A stretch of DNA of 64,000 nt from Bacteroidetes Order II. bacterium (GTDB taxonomy: Bacteria > Bacteroidota > Rhodothermia > Rhodothermales > UBA2364), in assembly GCA_016788705.1 (NCBI GenBank), contig JAEUSQ010000039.1, forward strand, positions 1 to 64,000. The letters are read 5' to 3'. The position numbers and the translations under genes were made by a program. How positions within the stretch are numbered: the stretch's first letter is position 1; each line of letters starts with the position of its first letter. Shown here one piece after another: positions 4,544-14,188 of the stretch. The notes under the pieces were generated by a model. It saw nothing but the letters and a program-made list of their open reading frames with translations, did no database searches and was not told where the DNA came from.

Positions 4544-5845
4544 ATGAATGCCCCAAAGAAATATCGGGCAAAGTACAATACACGGGGGCGCGCCCGTCGC
4601 CAGAAAGTGGCTAACCAGCGCCTTGCCCGCCTTGCCCGACAACAATCTGATTGCGAAATAGATAAAGCCTTTCTCCGTAATCCATCACTTTTGGATGCAA
4701 CGCTATTACGACAATTAGCACAAGGAAAAGCAAAATTTTTCGATTATCATCATCCCTTGGCCGATTTACGCCCGCTCGGTTTGAATCGGCGTGTATGGAA
4801 AAAAGCCGTCCAACTCCTAAAAGTGATGATGGAAAAAAAGGTGAAAGCACTTATTACGCCAGCCTATATTGTGGCGCTTTGTAGGGCGGCACAACTTCCT
4901 ATGATCCGTAAACCAGAAGACTGGAAACCCAAGGAAAAAGGTGCTTGGAAGTTGTTTAAGTCGTTGTTGGATCATCTTTTTGTACGATATAAAATACCGG
5001 AATCTTTCTACCACCTGCTTTATTTTGAACAAGAAGTGGCGTTAGAGGTGGTTTTAGCACTCTTCGAGACGGCTGCAAGCGGAAAAAGCGTGGCCAAACT
5101 GGGCCTCAAAGGAATCTGTGGAGCGAAACTAACCCGCCACATGAGCCATCAGTTGCTGAATTTGCAATTTTCTAATCTTTGTGAAGCCATCCGATTTGTA
5201 CAAATTACTGGCCAAGGTGGATCGTGTGCTTTGGCTTCCGCCTTCACAAAAAACCGGTGTGTCCGTAAGCAAATGGTTTATGAGCATGCTTATGCTCGTG
5301 CTTTAGGCTACTTTGCACGACAAACCACCCATGAGGTGGAACAGTTGGAAAAGATTTTGTTGTGGTTGTTAGAACGTTTTCCCGAAGGAAACCTACCGGA
5401 TCTTAGCCGCCGCACCATTGCATCCCTTCAGCGGGAAATGGATCAATTCCGCCATGACGAACGGTTGGCGAAACGTGCTACCGTAGCCGCTTATACACCA
5501 TCAGGAATTCAAGGGGGAACGATCTGTGCTTTTGGTGAGGAAAATATTATTCTTGCGCAATACGAGTTCCTTGAAATGAGTGGTGATCATCAGCTCTTGG
5601 CCGAAGGCCGTGCCATGCACCATTGTGTGTTTACCTATCGGGATGAAGTGCTAAGCGGCAAGACCTCTATCTGGGGCTTACGCAAAAACGGCTATCGTTT
5701 GGCCACTATCGAGGTGCAAAACAACTCCCGAAGCATCGTACAAGTACGCAAGAAGTGTAATAATCTTGCAGATAAAATGACGCAAAACATTATCCGACAA
5801 TGGGCAAAAAAAGCGGAATTGACCATTCCTGAAGGTATTTTTTAA
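4544..5845 (+). CDS. PcfJ-like domain protein
   Basis: 433 aa. The N-terminus (1-40) is rich in Arg/Lys/Gln and likely binds nucleic acid or is disordered. The middle is helical. The C-terminal third carries the PcfJ signature: LAEGRAMHHCVFTYRDEVLSG followed by a strand resembling SIWGLRKNGYRLATIEVQ and VQVRKKCNN. The His-His-Cys of MHHC is the conserved core of the family and could be catalytic, but no biochemical role is established. PcfJ proteins were first named from conjugative plasmids of Firmicutes; chromosomal copies are common in varied contexts. This gene follows the Ro60-associated RNA array on the same strand, which links it to RNA rather than conjugation here; no conjugation gene is present. 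It ends before a bidirectional terminator. Confidence 0.85.
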   Translation: MNAPKKYRAKYNTRGRARRQKVANQRLARLARQQSDCEIDKAFLRNPSLLDATLLRQLAQGKAKFFDYHHPLADLRPLGLNRRVWKKAVQLLKVMMEKKVKALITPAYIVALCRAAQLPMIRKPEDWKPKEKGAWKLFKSLLDHLFVRYKIPESFYHLLYFEQEVALEVVLALFETAASGKSVAKLGLKGICGAKLTRHMSHQLLNLQFSNLCEAIRFVQITGQGGSCALASAFTKNRCVRKQMVYEHAYARALGYFARQTTHEVEQLEKILLWLLERFPEGNLPDLSRRTIASLQREMDQFRHDERLAKRATVAAYTPSGIQGGTICAFGEENIILAQYEFLEMSGDHQLLAEGRAMHHCVFTYRDEVLSGKTSIWGLRKNGYRLATIEVQNNSRSIVQVRKKCNNLADKMTQNIIRQWAKKAELTIPEGIF

Positions 5846-5855
5846 ACATCAAGAA

Positions 5856-5889
5856 AATGGGGCCTTCTACAGAATAGAAAGCCCCATTT
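5856..5889. terminator. Bidirectional terminator between PcfJ gene and pdhC
   Basis: AAATGGGGC and GCCCCATTT form a perfect 9-bp stem around a ~16-nt loop, with A-rich bases on the left and TATGTTTTC on the right. It serves the two convergent genes. Confidence 0.8.
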
Positions 5890-5933
5890 ATGTTTTCATC
5901 TTATTTTTGATCTTTCGTGTGCAAGTGGGAGGG

Positions 5934-7226
5934 TTAGAGGAGGAGCAAATTAGGTTCTTCGAGATATTGCTTCACCTCCGAAAGGAAAGCTGCCCCAACA
6001 GCGCCATCCACTACCCGATGATCGCACGAGAGACTCAAGGCCATGCGCTTACCCGGAACGATGGCACTGTCTTTAACAACAGGTACATCGCGGATGGTTC
6101 CGATTGCCAGAATAGCCGCATTGGGCGGATTGATAATGGCCGTAAACCGCTCAATGCCAAACATCCCTAAATTGCTTGTCGTAAACGTAGAGCCTTCCCA
6201 ATCGGCAGGTTCGAGGGTACGGGCGCGGGCGCGTCCGGCAAGTTCTTGCGTTTCGGCGGCAATCTGAGACAAACCTTTTTGGTCTGCATTTCGGATTACT
6301 GGCGTGACCAAGCCCTCATCTACAGCCACCGCAATGGCCACATGTACATGATCATATAGCCTAATTTCACCCTCAGACTCCAAGTATGATGCATTGACCA
6401 TTGGATGATTGCGCAAAGCAACCGCACAGGCTTTTGTAACCAAATCGTTGAAGGAAATTTTGGACAACTTCCGCGACTCGGCTAGTTTGTTCATCTCGCT
6501 ACGGAATGCAATGGCACGTTCCATGTCTGCTTCCACTTGTAAATAGAAATGTGGTGCTGTGAACTTGCTTTCGGCCAATCGGCGTGCGATAGTACGGCGC
6601 ATCGGCGTAATTTTAAGCGACTTGTGCCCGCCTCCAATAGCCATAGTAGGCTTGGGTGCAGGTGTGGGCGCAACGGGTGTGGGCTTGGGCGCAGAAACAG
6701 AAGCCGGAATAGGAGCAGGAACCACAACGGGTATTGCTACTGGCTCAACATTTTCGACATCCCGCTTCACAATACGGCCTTCGGGACCACTTCCGGCAAT
6801 GCCTGAAAGCGATACCCCCTTTTCCTCTGCCATTTTCCTGGCCAAAGGAGAAGCCTTGATCCGGCCATCCTCTCCCACCACAGGTCCTGGAACCAATACA
6901 GGAGGCGCACTTTCTACTGGCATTGCAACTTCAGGAGAAGCCCCTTCGGCTTTTCCATACTTCGCTAAAATCGCCGAAAAGTCTTCGTTTTCTTTTCCAA
7001 GAATGGCAATAAGCCCACCGATAGGCACAGATTCGCCCTCGCCAATCAGCCGTTTAAGTAAAACACCATCATCATAGACTTCGAGGTCCATGGTTGCTTT
7101 GTCTGTCTCTACCTGTGCCACGACATCGCCAGACTTCACTTTCGCGCCTTCATCCACCAACCATGCCACTAGGAGTCCTTCCTCCATGGTGTCGCTCATT
7201 TTAGGCATTTCAACCGCAATAGCCAT
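5934..7226 (-). CDS. pdhC: Pyruvate dehydrogenase complex E2, dihydrolipoamide acetyltransferase
   Basis: 430 aa. Residues 1-80 are a lipoyl domain with lipoyl-Lys K43 in ETDKATMDLE. Residues ~119-158 are the E1/E3-binding domain (RIKASPLARKMAEEKGV...GSGPEGRIVKRDVE). A Pro/Ala/Val-rich hinge follows (~160-195), then the acyltransferase domain with DHRVVDG (H403, D407). It transfers acetyl groups from lipoate to CoA in the cytosol. It is the third gene of a pdhA-pdhB-pdhC operon, 50 bases after pdhB. A branched-chain E2 is possible in principle, but the gene set fits pyruvate. There is a single lipoyl domain. Confidence 0.93.
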   Translation of the reverse strand: MAIAVEMPKMSDTMEEGLLVAWLVDEGAKVKSGDVVAQVETDKATMDLEVYDDGVLLKRLIGEGESVPIGGLIAILGKENEDFSAILAKYGKAEGASPEVAMPVESAPPVLVPGPVVGEDGRIKASPLARKMAEEKGVSLSGIAGSGPEGRIVKRDVENVEPVAIPVVVPAPIPASVSAPKPTPVAPTPAPKPTMAIGGGHKSLKITPMRRTIARRLAESKFTAPHFYLQVEADMERAIAFRSEMNKLAESRKLSKISFNDLVTKACAVALRNHPMVNASYLESEGEIRLYDHVHVAIAVAVDEGLVTPVIRNADQKGLSQIAAETQELAGRARARTLEPADWEGSTFTTSNLGMFGIERFTAIINPPNAAILAIGTIRDVPVVKDSAIVPGKRMALSLSCDHRVVDGAVGAAFLSEVKQYLEEPNLLLL

Positions 7227-7276
7227 AAGATTAATTTTTTGGGGTTAGCAATTTTGTAAAAAGCAAGGGATTAACC

Positions 7277-8260
7277 TCAGTTGGCGTACATCACGGCTTT
7301 ACAAGCCTTCACGATCTCGTCCACCGTAGGAACCCAAAGTTCGATCAGGTTTTTCGCATAGGGAGCCGGAACGTCCTTATTCGTCACCCGTAAGACAGGC
7401 GCGTCTAAATGATCGAAGGCTTCGGCCTGAATGCGATAGGCCACTTCTGAGGCGATAGATGCCAGCGGATTACTTTCGTCCACAACCACACACCGATTTG
7501 TTTTACGGATGGACTGTAAGACCGCCGGGATATCCATCGGACGAATAGTGCGAAGGTCAATCACCTCGGCCTCATATCCTATTTTGGCAAGTTCCTCGGC
7601 GGCGGCCATCACCGTCCAATAGACTTTATTCCAAGTCACAATCGTAACATGTTTACCTTCGCGACCCACACGGGCCTTCCCAATAGGAATCAGGTATTCT
7701 GGGTGGTCAGAAACCTCTCCCTTCATGCCATACATCACTTCCGATTCCATAAATAGCACAGGATCTTCATCCCGAATTGCAGACTTTAGAAGCCCTTTAG
7801 CATCGTCCGGGTTAGAGATTGACACCACTTTTAGTCCGGGGACATTGGCATAAAAGAATTCAAAGGAATTGGAGTGCGTAGCGCCCAATTGTCCAGCCGA
7901 GCCGTTTGGCCCTCGAAAAACGATGGGAATGCTATACTGTCCGCCGGACATATACCGAATCCGAGCGGCATTAGACAATATCTGATCAGCTGCGACCATG
8001 CTAAAGTTCCAGGTCATGAATTCGATGATTGGACGTAAGCCCATCATGGCCGCGCCCACGCCCAGGCCCGAGAACCCTGTCTCCGAAATGGGGGAGTCTA
8101 TTACCCGTTTGGCACCAAAATGGTCCAACATACCTTGGCTTACCTTGTAAGCACCATTATATTCTGCCACTTCCTCCCCAATGAGAAACACGTTTGGATC
8201 GCGTTCCATTTCTTCCCACATCGCCGCACGAAGGGCTTCCCTTAATTGTAATACTGCCAT
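7277..8260 (-). CDS. pdhB: Pyruvate dehydrogenase E1 beta subunit
   Basis: 327 aa from the ATG at 8260 (MAVLQLREALR), the usual start of the family; the frame is open further upstream but that extension would overlap pdhA. It has the GEEVAEYNGAYKVSQGM segment of the ThDP site, MTWNFSMVAADQI, and the transketolase C-terminal domain (RTIRPMDIPAV...VVVDES). With E1-alpha it decarboxylates pyruvate using thiamine diphosphate. Middle gene of the operon, 44 bases after pdhA. Confidence 0.93.
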   Translation of the reverse strand: MAVLQLREALRAAMWEEMERDPNVFLIGEEVAEYNGAYKVSQGMLDHFGAKRVIDSPISETGFSGLGVGAAMMGLRPIIEFMTWNFSMVAADQILSNAARIRYMSGGQYSIPIVFRGPNGSAGQLGATHSNSFEFFYANVPGLKVVSISNPDDAKGLLKSAIRDEDPVLFMESEVMYGMKGEVSDHPEYLIPIGKARVGREGKHVTIVTWNKVYWTVMAAAEELAKIGYEAEVIDLRTIRPMDIPAVLQSIRKTNRCVVVDESNPLASIASEVAYRIQAEAFDHLDAPVLRVTNKDVPAPYAKNLIELWVPTVDEIVKACKAVMYAN

Positions 8261-8304
8261 AATACGTTTCGTTTGAAGTTTTTTAGCGTTTCGGAAGTCC
8301 CAAA

Positions 8305-9420
8305 TCAGCAGATGAATGGGTAATCTTGTTGTACATAAACATCTTCCCACATGGTTTCGACGGGTGGGAAGGGGCTGTTTTCGGCAAAGTTCACGCTTTC
8401 CAATGCAATTTGGTTGATTTCCTCGTCCCACCTATCAATTTCTTCTGGTGTGGCCAAGCCCTTGTTTTCGAGGTATAATTTCAGGCGGATGATCGGGTCT
8501 TGGTTCTGACGATTTTCCATCTCCTCTTTGGTTCGGTATTTCTGCGGATCCGACATGGAGTGCCCCCGATAGCGGTAGGTTCGAATTTCCACAAAGCTGG
8601 GTTCTCCTTTCCTTGCCCATTCTACATGTTGTTTGAGTTGCTTATACACTTGCAACACATCCATTCCATTGATCAGACCACAGTGCATGCCATACGCTTC
8701 ACCACGTTTGTAGAGTTCGAGCGTAGCAGAAGAGCGATCTACGGCGGTTCCCATGCCATAGATATTGTTTTCCACGATAAACACCACGGGCAGGTCATAT
8801 AATCCCGCCAAATTAGCGGCCTCATGCACCGCACCTTGTTGTGCAGCCCCATCGCCCATAAAGGCGAGACACACATTGTCGGTTCCCTTGTACTTGAGGC
8901 CAAAAGCAATACCAGCGCCTAATGGAATTTGTCCCCCTACGATACCGTGACCACCACACATGCCATTTTTCTTGTCAAAAAAGTGCATAGATCCTCCTTT
9001 TCCACGAGAATAACCATCAATACGTCCAAAAAGCTCGGCCATGCAGCCATCGGGCGTCATCCCCAACGCCAATCCGAGGCCATGATCTCGATAAGCCGTA
9101 ATAACTTGGTCTTCACCTATGCGCAATACATGCCGGACGGCTGCCGAGATGGCTTCTTGGCCATTATAGAGGTGGAGGAATCCTCCAATACGCTGGCGGC
9201 CATATGCCTGGGCTGCACGCTCCTCGAATCGCCGCTGTAGCATCATGTTACGGTACATATCCCGCACGGCCTCATCGCTCAGTCCTAATTCACGATGGTC
9301 ATTGTCCTCTATCGGAGCAAGGTCTATCAAATGGTCAATGCTGTCGTATGCGGACGCCGGAGCAGCACCATTGGTTTGGCCTGCTACCGTGTGGCCAGTT
9401 TCTTGATTTTTCTTTGCCAT
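8305..9420 (-). CDS. pdhA: Pyruvate dehydrogenase E1 alpha subunit
   Basis: 371 aa. The ThDP/Mg-binding motif GDGAAQQG...ENN is present (~188-218), as is the phosphorylation-loop region YRYRGHSMSDPQKYRTKEE. The first ~35 residues are a low-complexity extension (QTNGAAPASAYDS) not needed for the fold. First gene of the operon; a 238-base region separates it from the divergent membrane-protein pair and should hold its promoter. I see no clear operator there. Confidence 0.93.
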   Translation of the reverse strand: MAKKNQETGHTVAGQTNGAAPASAYDSIDHLIDLAPIEDNDHRELGLSDEAVRDMYRNMMLQRRFEERAAQAYGRQRIGGFLHLYNGQEAISAAVRHVLRIGEDQVITAYRDHGLGLALGMTPDGCMAELFGRIDGYSRGKGGSMHFFDKKNGMCGGHGIVGGQIPLGAGIAFGLKYKGTDNVCLAFMGDGAAQQGAVHEAANLAGLYDLPVVFIVENNIYGMGTAVDRSSATLELYKRGEAYGMHCGLINGMDVLQVYKQLKQHVEWARKGEPSFVEIRTYRYRGHSMSDPQKYRTKEEMENRQNQDPIIRLKLYLENKGLATPEEIDRWDEEINQIALESVNFAENSPFPPVETMWEDVYVQQDYPFIC

Positions 9421-9658
9421 GAATCCGGGTTTTAATTGTAAATGGTCTAAATCAGGATAATATACACCAGATACCCCATTCCCCGAAACCTACTGCTTAA
9501 AAAAACCGACCTTTAAGCGTCTTAGGCACCATGCGGAACCGCTTCCAAGCGATGGCTTCACGGATCTTTCAGTTTTTTTCGATACAAGGGTTCCGCTTTT
9601 GAACAAGATAGCGTAACTTAATCCGATCAAATAACCTCGGATTAATCCGTTTAAGTCT

Positions 9659-10642
9659 ATGATGAACTACATCTGGGCGGGCCTCATTATTCTGAGCCTG
9701 CTTTTTGCGTTGGGAAAAGATTTCTCTGACCTCCAGCAAGACCGATACCGGAATGGGCAATCTCTGCCTGTCACCCTTTCTTTCCCGAATGGTTTCCAGA
9801 AGCAAGAGACCCAGCAGCCTGTACAAATATCGGTTCAGGCTTCCACGTATAGCCGTTTTTATGGCGTAACGCAAAAAGAAGCCCTGCGCTACGAAGGGAG
9901 GCTGCGGATAACACCCAATGGCCAAGAGCTGAGTTTTGCAGAAGGTGCCACGTTGCCAGAACCGCTCGCTACCATCCAAAAGACAACCAATAAAAAAGGA
10001 AAAGACCTCTTGGCGTTTGTTGGCACACTTAACATAAAAGGTGACTCTGTGGCATATAGTTCAGTTCGATTTCAACCGGTTCGCTTTATAAAACTTCAGG
10101 CCATAACAGCCGCTGCACTGGAATTTGCAGATACCGCTGTCACCTTGGCCCTCAGCCTTATTGGGGTCATGGCCCTTTGGTTGGGCTTAATGCAAATTGC
10201 TGGAAAGGTAGGACTTATCGAGGGCTTGGTTAAATTGGTAGGGCCAATCTTCAGACCTCTTTTCCCTGGTGTTCCCAAAGACCATCCAGCAATGGGGATG
10301 ATCATCCTGAACATGGCCGCCAATATGCTAGGACTTGGAAATGCTGCTACACCGATGGGGATTAAAGCCATGCACGAACTTCAAAAACTTAATCCTTCGG
10401 AGGACACAGCAACCAACGATATGGTGATGTTCTTAGCCCTCAATACTTCGAGCGTACAGGTGGTTCCACCTGCTACATTGGTGGCCTTGATGGGCCTGGC
10501 GGTAAACGAATTGTTCTTTACCATTTTATTTGCCACGTTCTTTTCAACACTGTTTGGCATATTGGCGGCAAAAACACTTAGTAAAATGCCCAAACACCGT
10601 AAAACCGATCCGGGGGTTCGTTCTGAACCAATGACCGCCTAA
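9659..10642 (+). CDS. SpmA-like nucleoside-recognition (GATE) domain membrane protein
   Basis: 327 aa. An N-terminal membrane segment (~4-20) is followed by a non-membrane, probably extracytoplasmic domain (~30-145), then several hydrophobic segments with the family motif GLGNAATPMGIKAM and NTSSVQVVPPA. This is the spore maturation protein A family, which occurs in many non-sporulating bacteria; substrate unknown. The soluble insert is longer than in Bacillus SpmA. The SpmB-like partner follows 39 bases later, so the two likely form one membrane complex. Confidence 0.85.
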   Translation: MMNYIWAGLIILSLLFALGKDFSDLQQDRYRNGQSLPVTLSFPNGFQKQETQQPVQISVQASTYSRFYGVTQKEALRYEGRLRITPNGQELSFAEGATLPEPLATIQKTTNKKGKDLLAFVGTLNIKGDSVAYSSVRFQPVRFIKLQAITAAALEFADTAVTLALSLIGVMALWLGLMQIAGKVGLIEGLVKLVGPIFRPLFPGVPKDHPAMGMIILNMAANMLGLGNAATPMGIKAMHELQKLNPSEDTATNDMVMFLALNTSSVQVVPPATLVALMGLAVNELFFTILFATFFSTLFGILAAKTLSKMPKHRKTDPGVRSEPMTA

Positions 10643-10681
10643 GCCATCCGTTTCACGCCAACCCAATTAACCAGTTTTACC

Positions 10682-11215
10682 ATGCGCGACGCGTTAGACT
10701 TAATCGCCTTATTTGTTCTTCCCACCTTAATTGTGGGCATCCCACTTTATGGACTGTTTAAAAAAGTTCCGGTTTATGAAGAGTTTGTAACGGGCGCCAA
10801 AGAAGGCTTTAATATCGCCGTAACCATCATTCCTTACTTGGTGGCCATTTTGTTTGCCATTGGAATGTTCCGGGCCTCTGGTGCCATGGAAGCCCTTACC
10901 GAGGGCCTACGGCCTATCCTGGGGGCAATAGGATATCCGGTAGAAGTATTGCCGATGGCCATCATTCGACCCCTTTCTGGCTCTGGATCTACGGCCGTTC
11001 TTGCCGATATGATCAAGGAATATGGTTCAGATTCTATTTTTGTTAAGATGGCTGCAACGATGTTTGGGGCAACCGAAACCACCTTTTATGTAATAGCGGT
11101 TTACTTTGGGGCGGTTAGCATCAAAAAAACGCGCCATGCCATCCCTGCGGGACTGATCGCCGATCTTGCCGGGATGATTGCGGCCATTATCATTGTACGT
11201 TGGTTTTTTGGGTAA
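10682..11215 (+). CDS. SpmB-like nucleoside-recognition (GATE) domain membrane protein
   Basis: 177 aa with about four hydrophobic segments and the motif RPLSGSGSTAVLADMI...ATMFGATETTFYVIAVYFGAV, characteristic of spore maturation protein B. Paired with the SpmA-like gene just upstream. Gate-domain pairs are thought to move nucleoside-like or other small solutes; here the function is unknown. The gene ends before a strong terminator. Confidence 0.87.
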   Translation: MRDALDLIALFVLPTLIVGIPLYGLFKKVPVYEEFVTGAKEGFNIAVTIIPYLVAILFAIGMFRASGAMEALTEGLRPILGAIGYPVEVLPMAIIRPLSGSGSTAVLADMIKEYGSDSIFVKMAATMFGATETTFYVIAVYFGAVSIKKTRHAIPAGLIADLAGMIAAIIIVRWFFG

Positions 11216-11239
11216 GGTCCTAAATCCCAATACAACGCG

Positions 11240-11277
11240 AGGCTTTGGAAGGCAATCTACCAACCAAAGCCTTTTTT
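11240..11277 (+). terminator. Rho-independent terminator after the SpmA/B pair
   Basis: AGGCTTTGG (11240-11248) pairs perfectly with CCAAAGCCT (11264-11272), followed by six T. Confidence 0.9.
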
Positions 11278-11443
11278 ATGATGTTCGGATTTTCAGTTTT
11301 CAGGTAAATCGGTGATTAAAATCCCTATTGCGCCAATCAACCAAACCACTATCCGATTCACCGTTGTATCTTTCCAACACATACAGGCGCTCCTAAGCAG
11401 TTGCCTCCTTATCCACCTTATTTTATTGCTAAATTTTTTATAT

Positions 11444-12214
11444 ATGAAACACTTAGTAAAAAAAGCACTTCATTATATAGGTATCGAAATCAGAAAAGTA
11501 CAAGCTGGACAGATAGATGAAGTCGGTACTGATCGCCGGCCGATTGGTCATATCCACCTTTTCTTGGAAGACATTGCCCACCGAGGATTTGCTCCCAAAG
11601 GCATTTTGGATATAGGAGCGAACCGAGGTGAATGGACCGAAATGGCCAAACGCATTTTTCCGGAAGCGGCGGTGATTATGGTAGAACCCCAAGAAGAGAT
11701 GCGCAGGCTTTTACAAAAAGTGACCTCTCGTTTGGATCGGGTGGAATGGATTCAGGCCGGAGCCGGGGCCTCGAAAGGAGAAATGATCCAAACCATTTGG
11801 AAAGACTTGAATGGTTCTTCTTTCGTCCCAAAACCCGGAGACGTTCAGCCCGAATACCGCGAACAACGGGCCTCCCCCATCGTTACCATAGACGGGCTGC
11901 TCTCGGAACGCCCACACTTTGCACCAGATATGGTAAAGATGGACATTCAAGGCTTTGAATTGGAAGCCCTTAAAGGCGCTCATACTATTTTTGGTAAAAC
12001 GGAACTGTTCATCCTGGAAACTTCGCTCTTCCGTTTTTTAGGAGAAAACCAGCCTATAACCCATGATGTCATTGCCTTTATGCACGAAAGAGGGTACGAA
12101 CTGTATGACATTACCGAGTTCTTACGACGTCCCATAGATGGCGCATTGGGGCAGGTGGATCTGGCCTTTGCCCATAAGGAAGGGTTTTTAAGGCGCATAA
12201 AAAAATGGAACTGA
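11444..12214 (+). CDS. FkbM-family methyltransferase
   Basis: 256 aa from the ATG at 11444 (MKHLVKKALHYIGIEIRK); an upstream in-frame ATG would add a hydrophobic leader with no family counterpart. SAM-binding motif ILDIGANRGEWT (~50-60), then VEPQEEMRRLL, AGASKGEM, and the FkbM signature VKMDIQGFELEALKGA (~167-182). FkbM enzymes O-methylate sugars, lipids or polyketides; the substrate here is unknown. It stands alone between a terminator and tyrA. Confidence 0.88.
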   Translation: MKHLVKKALHYIGIEIRKVQAGQIDEVGTDRRPIGHIHLFLEDIAHRGFAPKGILDIGANRGEWTEMAKRIFPEAAVIMVEPQEEMRRLLQKVTSRLDRVEWIQAGAGASKGEMIQTIWKDLNGSSFVPKPGDVQPEYREQRASPIVTIDGLLSERPHFAPDMVKMDIQGFELEALKGAHTIFGKTELFILETSLFRFLGENQPITHDVIAFMHERGYELYDITEFLRRPIDGALGQVDLAFAHKEGFLRRIKKWN

Positions 12215-12277
12215 TTTTTTCCTTACCTCACTATATGGTTTTTTAATCATGAATATATCGAATATTTAACCTCATAA

Positions 12278-13399
12278 ATGTCACGGTCTTTTTTTTCCCG
12301 AATAAGCATTATCGGTACTGGTTTGATAGGCGCTTCGTTTGCAAAAGCATTGCGCGAACGGTATCCATACCCACTCCACATTACGGGTTATGACACCCCA
12401 GCGGTAGTTCAAGAAGCCTTTTCTTTGGGTCTTATTGACATTCCCGCATCTACCTTAAAAGAAGCTGTCAAAGATGCAGAATTGGTGTACGTGGCAGTTC
12501 CCATCCGTAGCATTCTGGAAATCCTTTCTGATATTGCACCCTTTTTATCCCCTGGCACCCTGGTCACAGATGCAGGGTCGGTAAAATCGCCTGTGATGCA
12601 ACACGCCCAAGAGGTGCTTAAGCCAGAGAATCCATTTATTGGAGGACACCCCATGGCGGGTGCAGAACATTCGGGACCGAAACACGCCGATGCGTTTTTG
12701 TTTGAAAATGCAACCTATGTCCTTTGTCCCCCCGACAAAACCTCCACAGCGGCTTTTGAGACCACTTTTTCTACCCTTATTTCCTTGATTTCGGCAACAG
12801 GTGCCCGGATTTTGGTACTGGATGCATCGCGGCACGACCATATTGCTGCCACCGTAAGCCACGTACCGCAACTACTTGCCGTTACATTAATGAATCTGGC
12901 AGCCGATAAGAATTTACAAGATGACGCCTTTTTGAAATTGGCGGCTGGGGGTTTCCGTGATATGACCCGGATCGCCTCTTCGGCATTCCCCATGTGGCGC
13001 GAAATCTTACATACCAACGCCACCGAAATCCAATCCGTTTTATTGGAGATGCAATTACGCCTCGCCACGCTCACCGATGTGTTGCAAAATAAAGAGCTAG
13101 GTTCGATACAGCAAGCCTTTGAGCAAGCAAGGGAAGTGCGAAATACCATCCCTAAAAACACCAAAGGCTTCCTCCATCCTCTTTCCGATGTATATGTTTT
13201 TGCACAAGATGTGCCTGGTTTTTTGTATCACCTAACCAAAACCATCTATGATGCCGGACTAAACATCAAAGACATGGAATTATTGAAGATACGTGAAGGG
13301 ACGGGGGGCGCATTCCGGCTTGCTTTCGACAATGCACGGGAAGCCGACCAAGCGGTTAGCGCTCTCACCATAGCAGGGTATGTGGCCTATCGCCTCTAA
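12278..13399 (+). CDS. tyrA: Prephenate dehydrogenase with C-terminal ACT domain
   Basis: 373 aa. N-terminal Rossmann fold with IIGTGLIGASFAKAL (~10-24), then GGHPMAGAEHSGP, the conserved substrate-binding segment, and FRDMTRIASS. Residues ~305-370 form an ACT domain (VYVFAQDVPGFLYHLTKTIYDAGLNIKDMELL), which usually mediates feedback by tyrosine. It oxidises prephenate to 4-hydroxyphenylpyruvate in tyrosine synthesis. No other aromatic-pathway gene is adjacent. Confidence 0.92.
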   Translation: MSRSFFSRISIIGTGLIGASFAKALRERYPYPLHITGYDTPAVVQEAFSLGLIDIPASTLKEAVKDAELVYVAVPIRSILEILSDIAPFLSPGTLVTDAGSVKSPVMQHAQEVLKPENPFIGGHPMAGAEHSGPKHADAFLFENATYVLCPPDKTSTAAFETTFSTLISLISATGARILVLDASRHDHIAATVSHVPQLLAVTLMNLAADKNLQDDAFLKLAAGGFRDMTRIASSAFPMWREILHTNATEIQSVLLEMQLRLATLTDVLQNKELGSIQQAFEQAREVRNTIPKNTKGFLHPLSDVYVFAQDVPGFLYHLTKTIYDAGLNIKDMELLKIREGTGGAFRLAFDNAREADQAVSALTIAGYVAYRL

Positions 13400-13501
13400 G
13401 CGCTATGTCCTTATCATCCATACCAAGGCCGCACCACATTATTCATGCCGCTATCAAACCGAATTGATGTATTTTCGACCTCCCATTATTCATTATCCTT
13501 C

Positions 13502-14188
13502 ATGAAAAGACATCTTTTTCTCCTCATCGGACAATCTAACATGGCCGGATTTGGCCCACTGCAACAAGTAAAGCCCATTCGCGATCCACGGATTGAGGTT
13601 TTTCGAAATGGGACTTTTATAGAGGCCACCGAGCCGCTCCATCAAGACCATAACCGAAATGGCATTGGTCTGGGGATGAGTTTTGCAAAAGTACTCGCAG
13701 ATCATTGGGTTACAGACCGTATTGGACTGATTCCTTGTGCGGTTTCCGGAACGGCCATTAGACGCTGGGCGCCGGGAGCAGACCTGTACCAACGTGCCCT
13801 TCGGAAAACCCAACAAGCCTTGCCATTTGGCACGCTCCGGGGGGTGCTGTGGTTACAAGGAGAGGCCGATGCCGCCACCAAAAAGACCACCCAAAATCAT
13901 TCCCTACTCTTCGAAAAAATGGTTCATCACCTGCGGGGCGATCTGGGCGATGCGCATCTCCCTTTTTTATCCGGTGGCTTAGGGGATTTTTTGGCCCACT
14001 TCCCCCCCTGCCGACGATTTGACCTCATTAACCAACAATACCAACATGCCGCCCTAACGGATTATGCCTTTGTCCCTTCTGTTGGCCTCAAGCATATGGG
14101 CGATGGCGTGCATTTTGATTCGCCTTCTCTACGCACGCTGGGCGAACGTTTTGCACAATCCTATTTACAGCTTACCCTGGCAACTTAA
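13502..14188 (+). CDS. SGNH/sialate O-acetylesterase-like hydrolase
   Basis: 228 aa from the ATG at 13502 (MKRHLFLLIGQSNMAGFG). The block LLIGQSNMAG holds the catalytic Ser; VLWLQGEADA is block III; MGDGVHFDSPSLRTLG holds the Asp/His pair (DGVHF). This is the carbohydrate-esterase/SASA family that removes acetyl groups from sugars. No signal peptide is visible from this start, unlike many secreted members. Substrate unknown. Confidence 0.85.
   Translation: MKRHLFLLIGQSNMAGFGPLQQVKPIRDPRIEVFRNGTFIEATEPLHQDHNRNGIGLGMSFAKVLADHWVTDRIGLIPCAVSGTAIRRWAPGADLYQRALRKTQQALPFGTLRGVLWLQGEADAATKKTTQNHSLLFEKMVHHLRGDLGDAHLPFLSGGLGDFLAHFPPCRRFDLINQQYQHAALTDYAFVPSVGLKHMGDGVHFDSPSLRTLGERFAQSYLQLTLAT

Noticed and set aside
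3688-4614. Plus-strand frames inside the array (67-101 codons)
   Set aside because: They run through the cloverleafs and hairpins, and their codon use is arbitrary.
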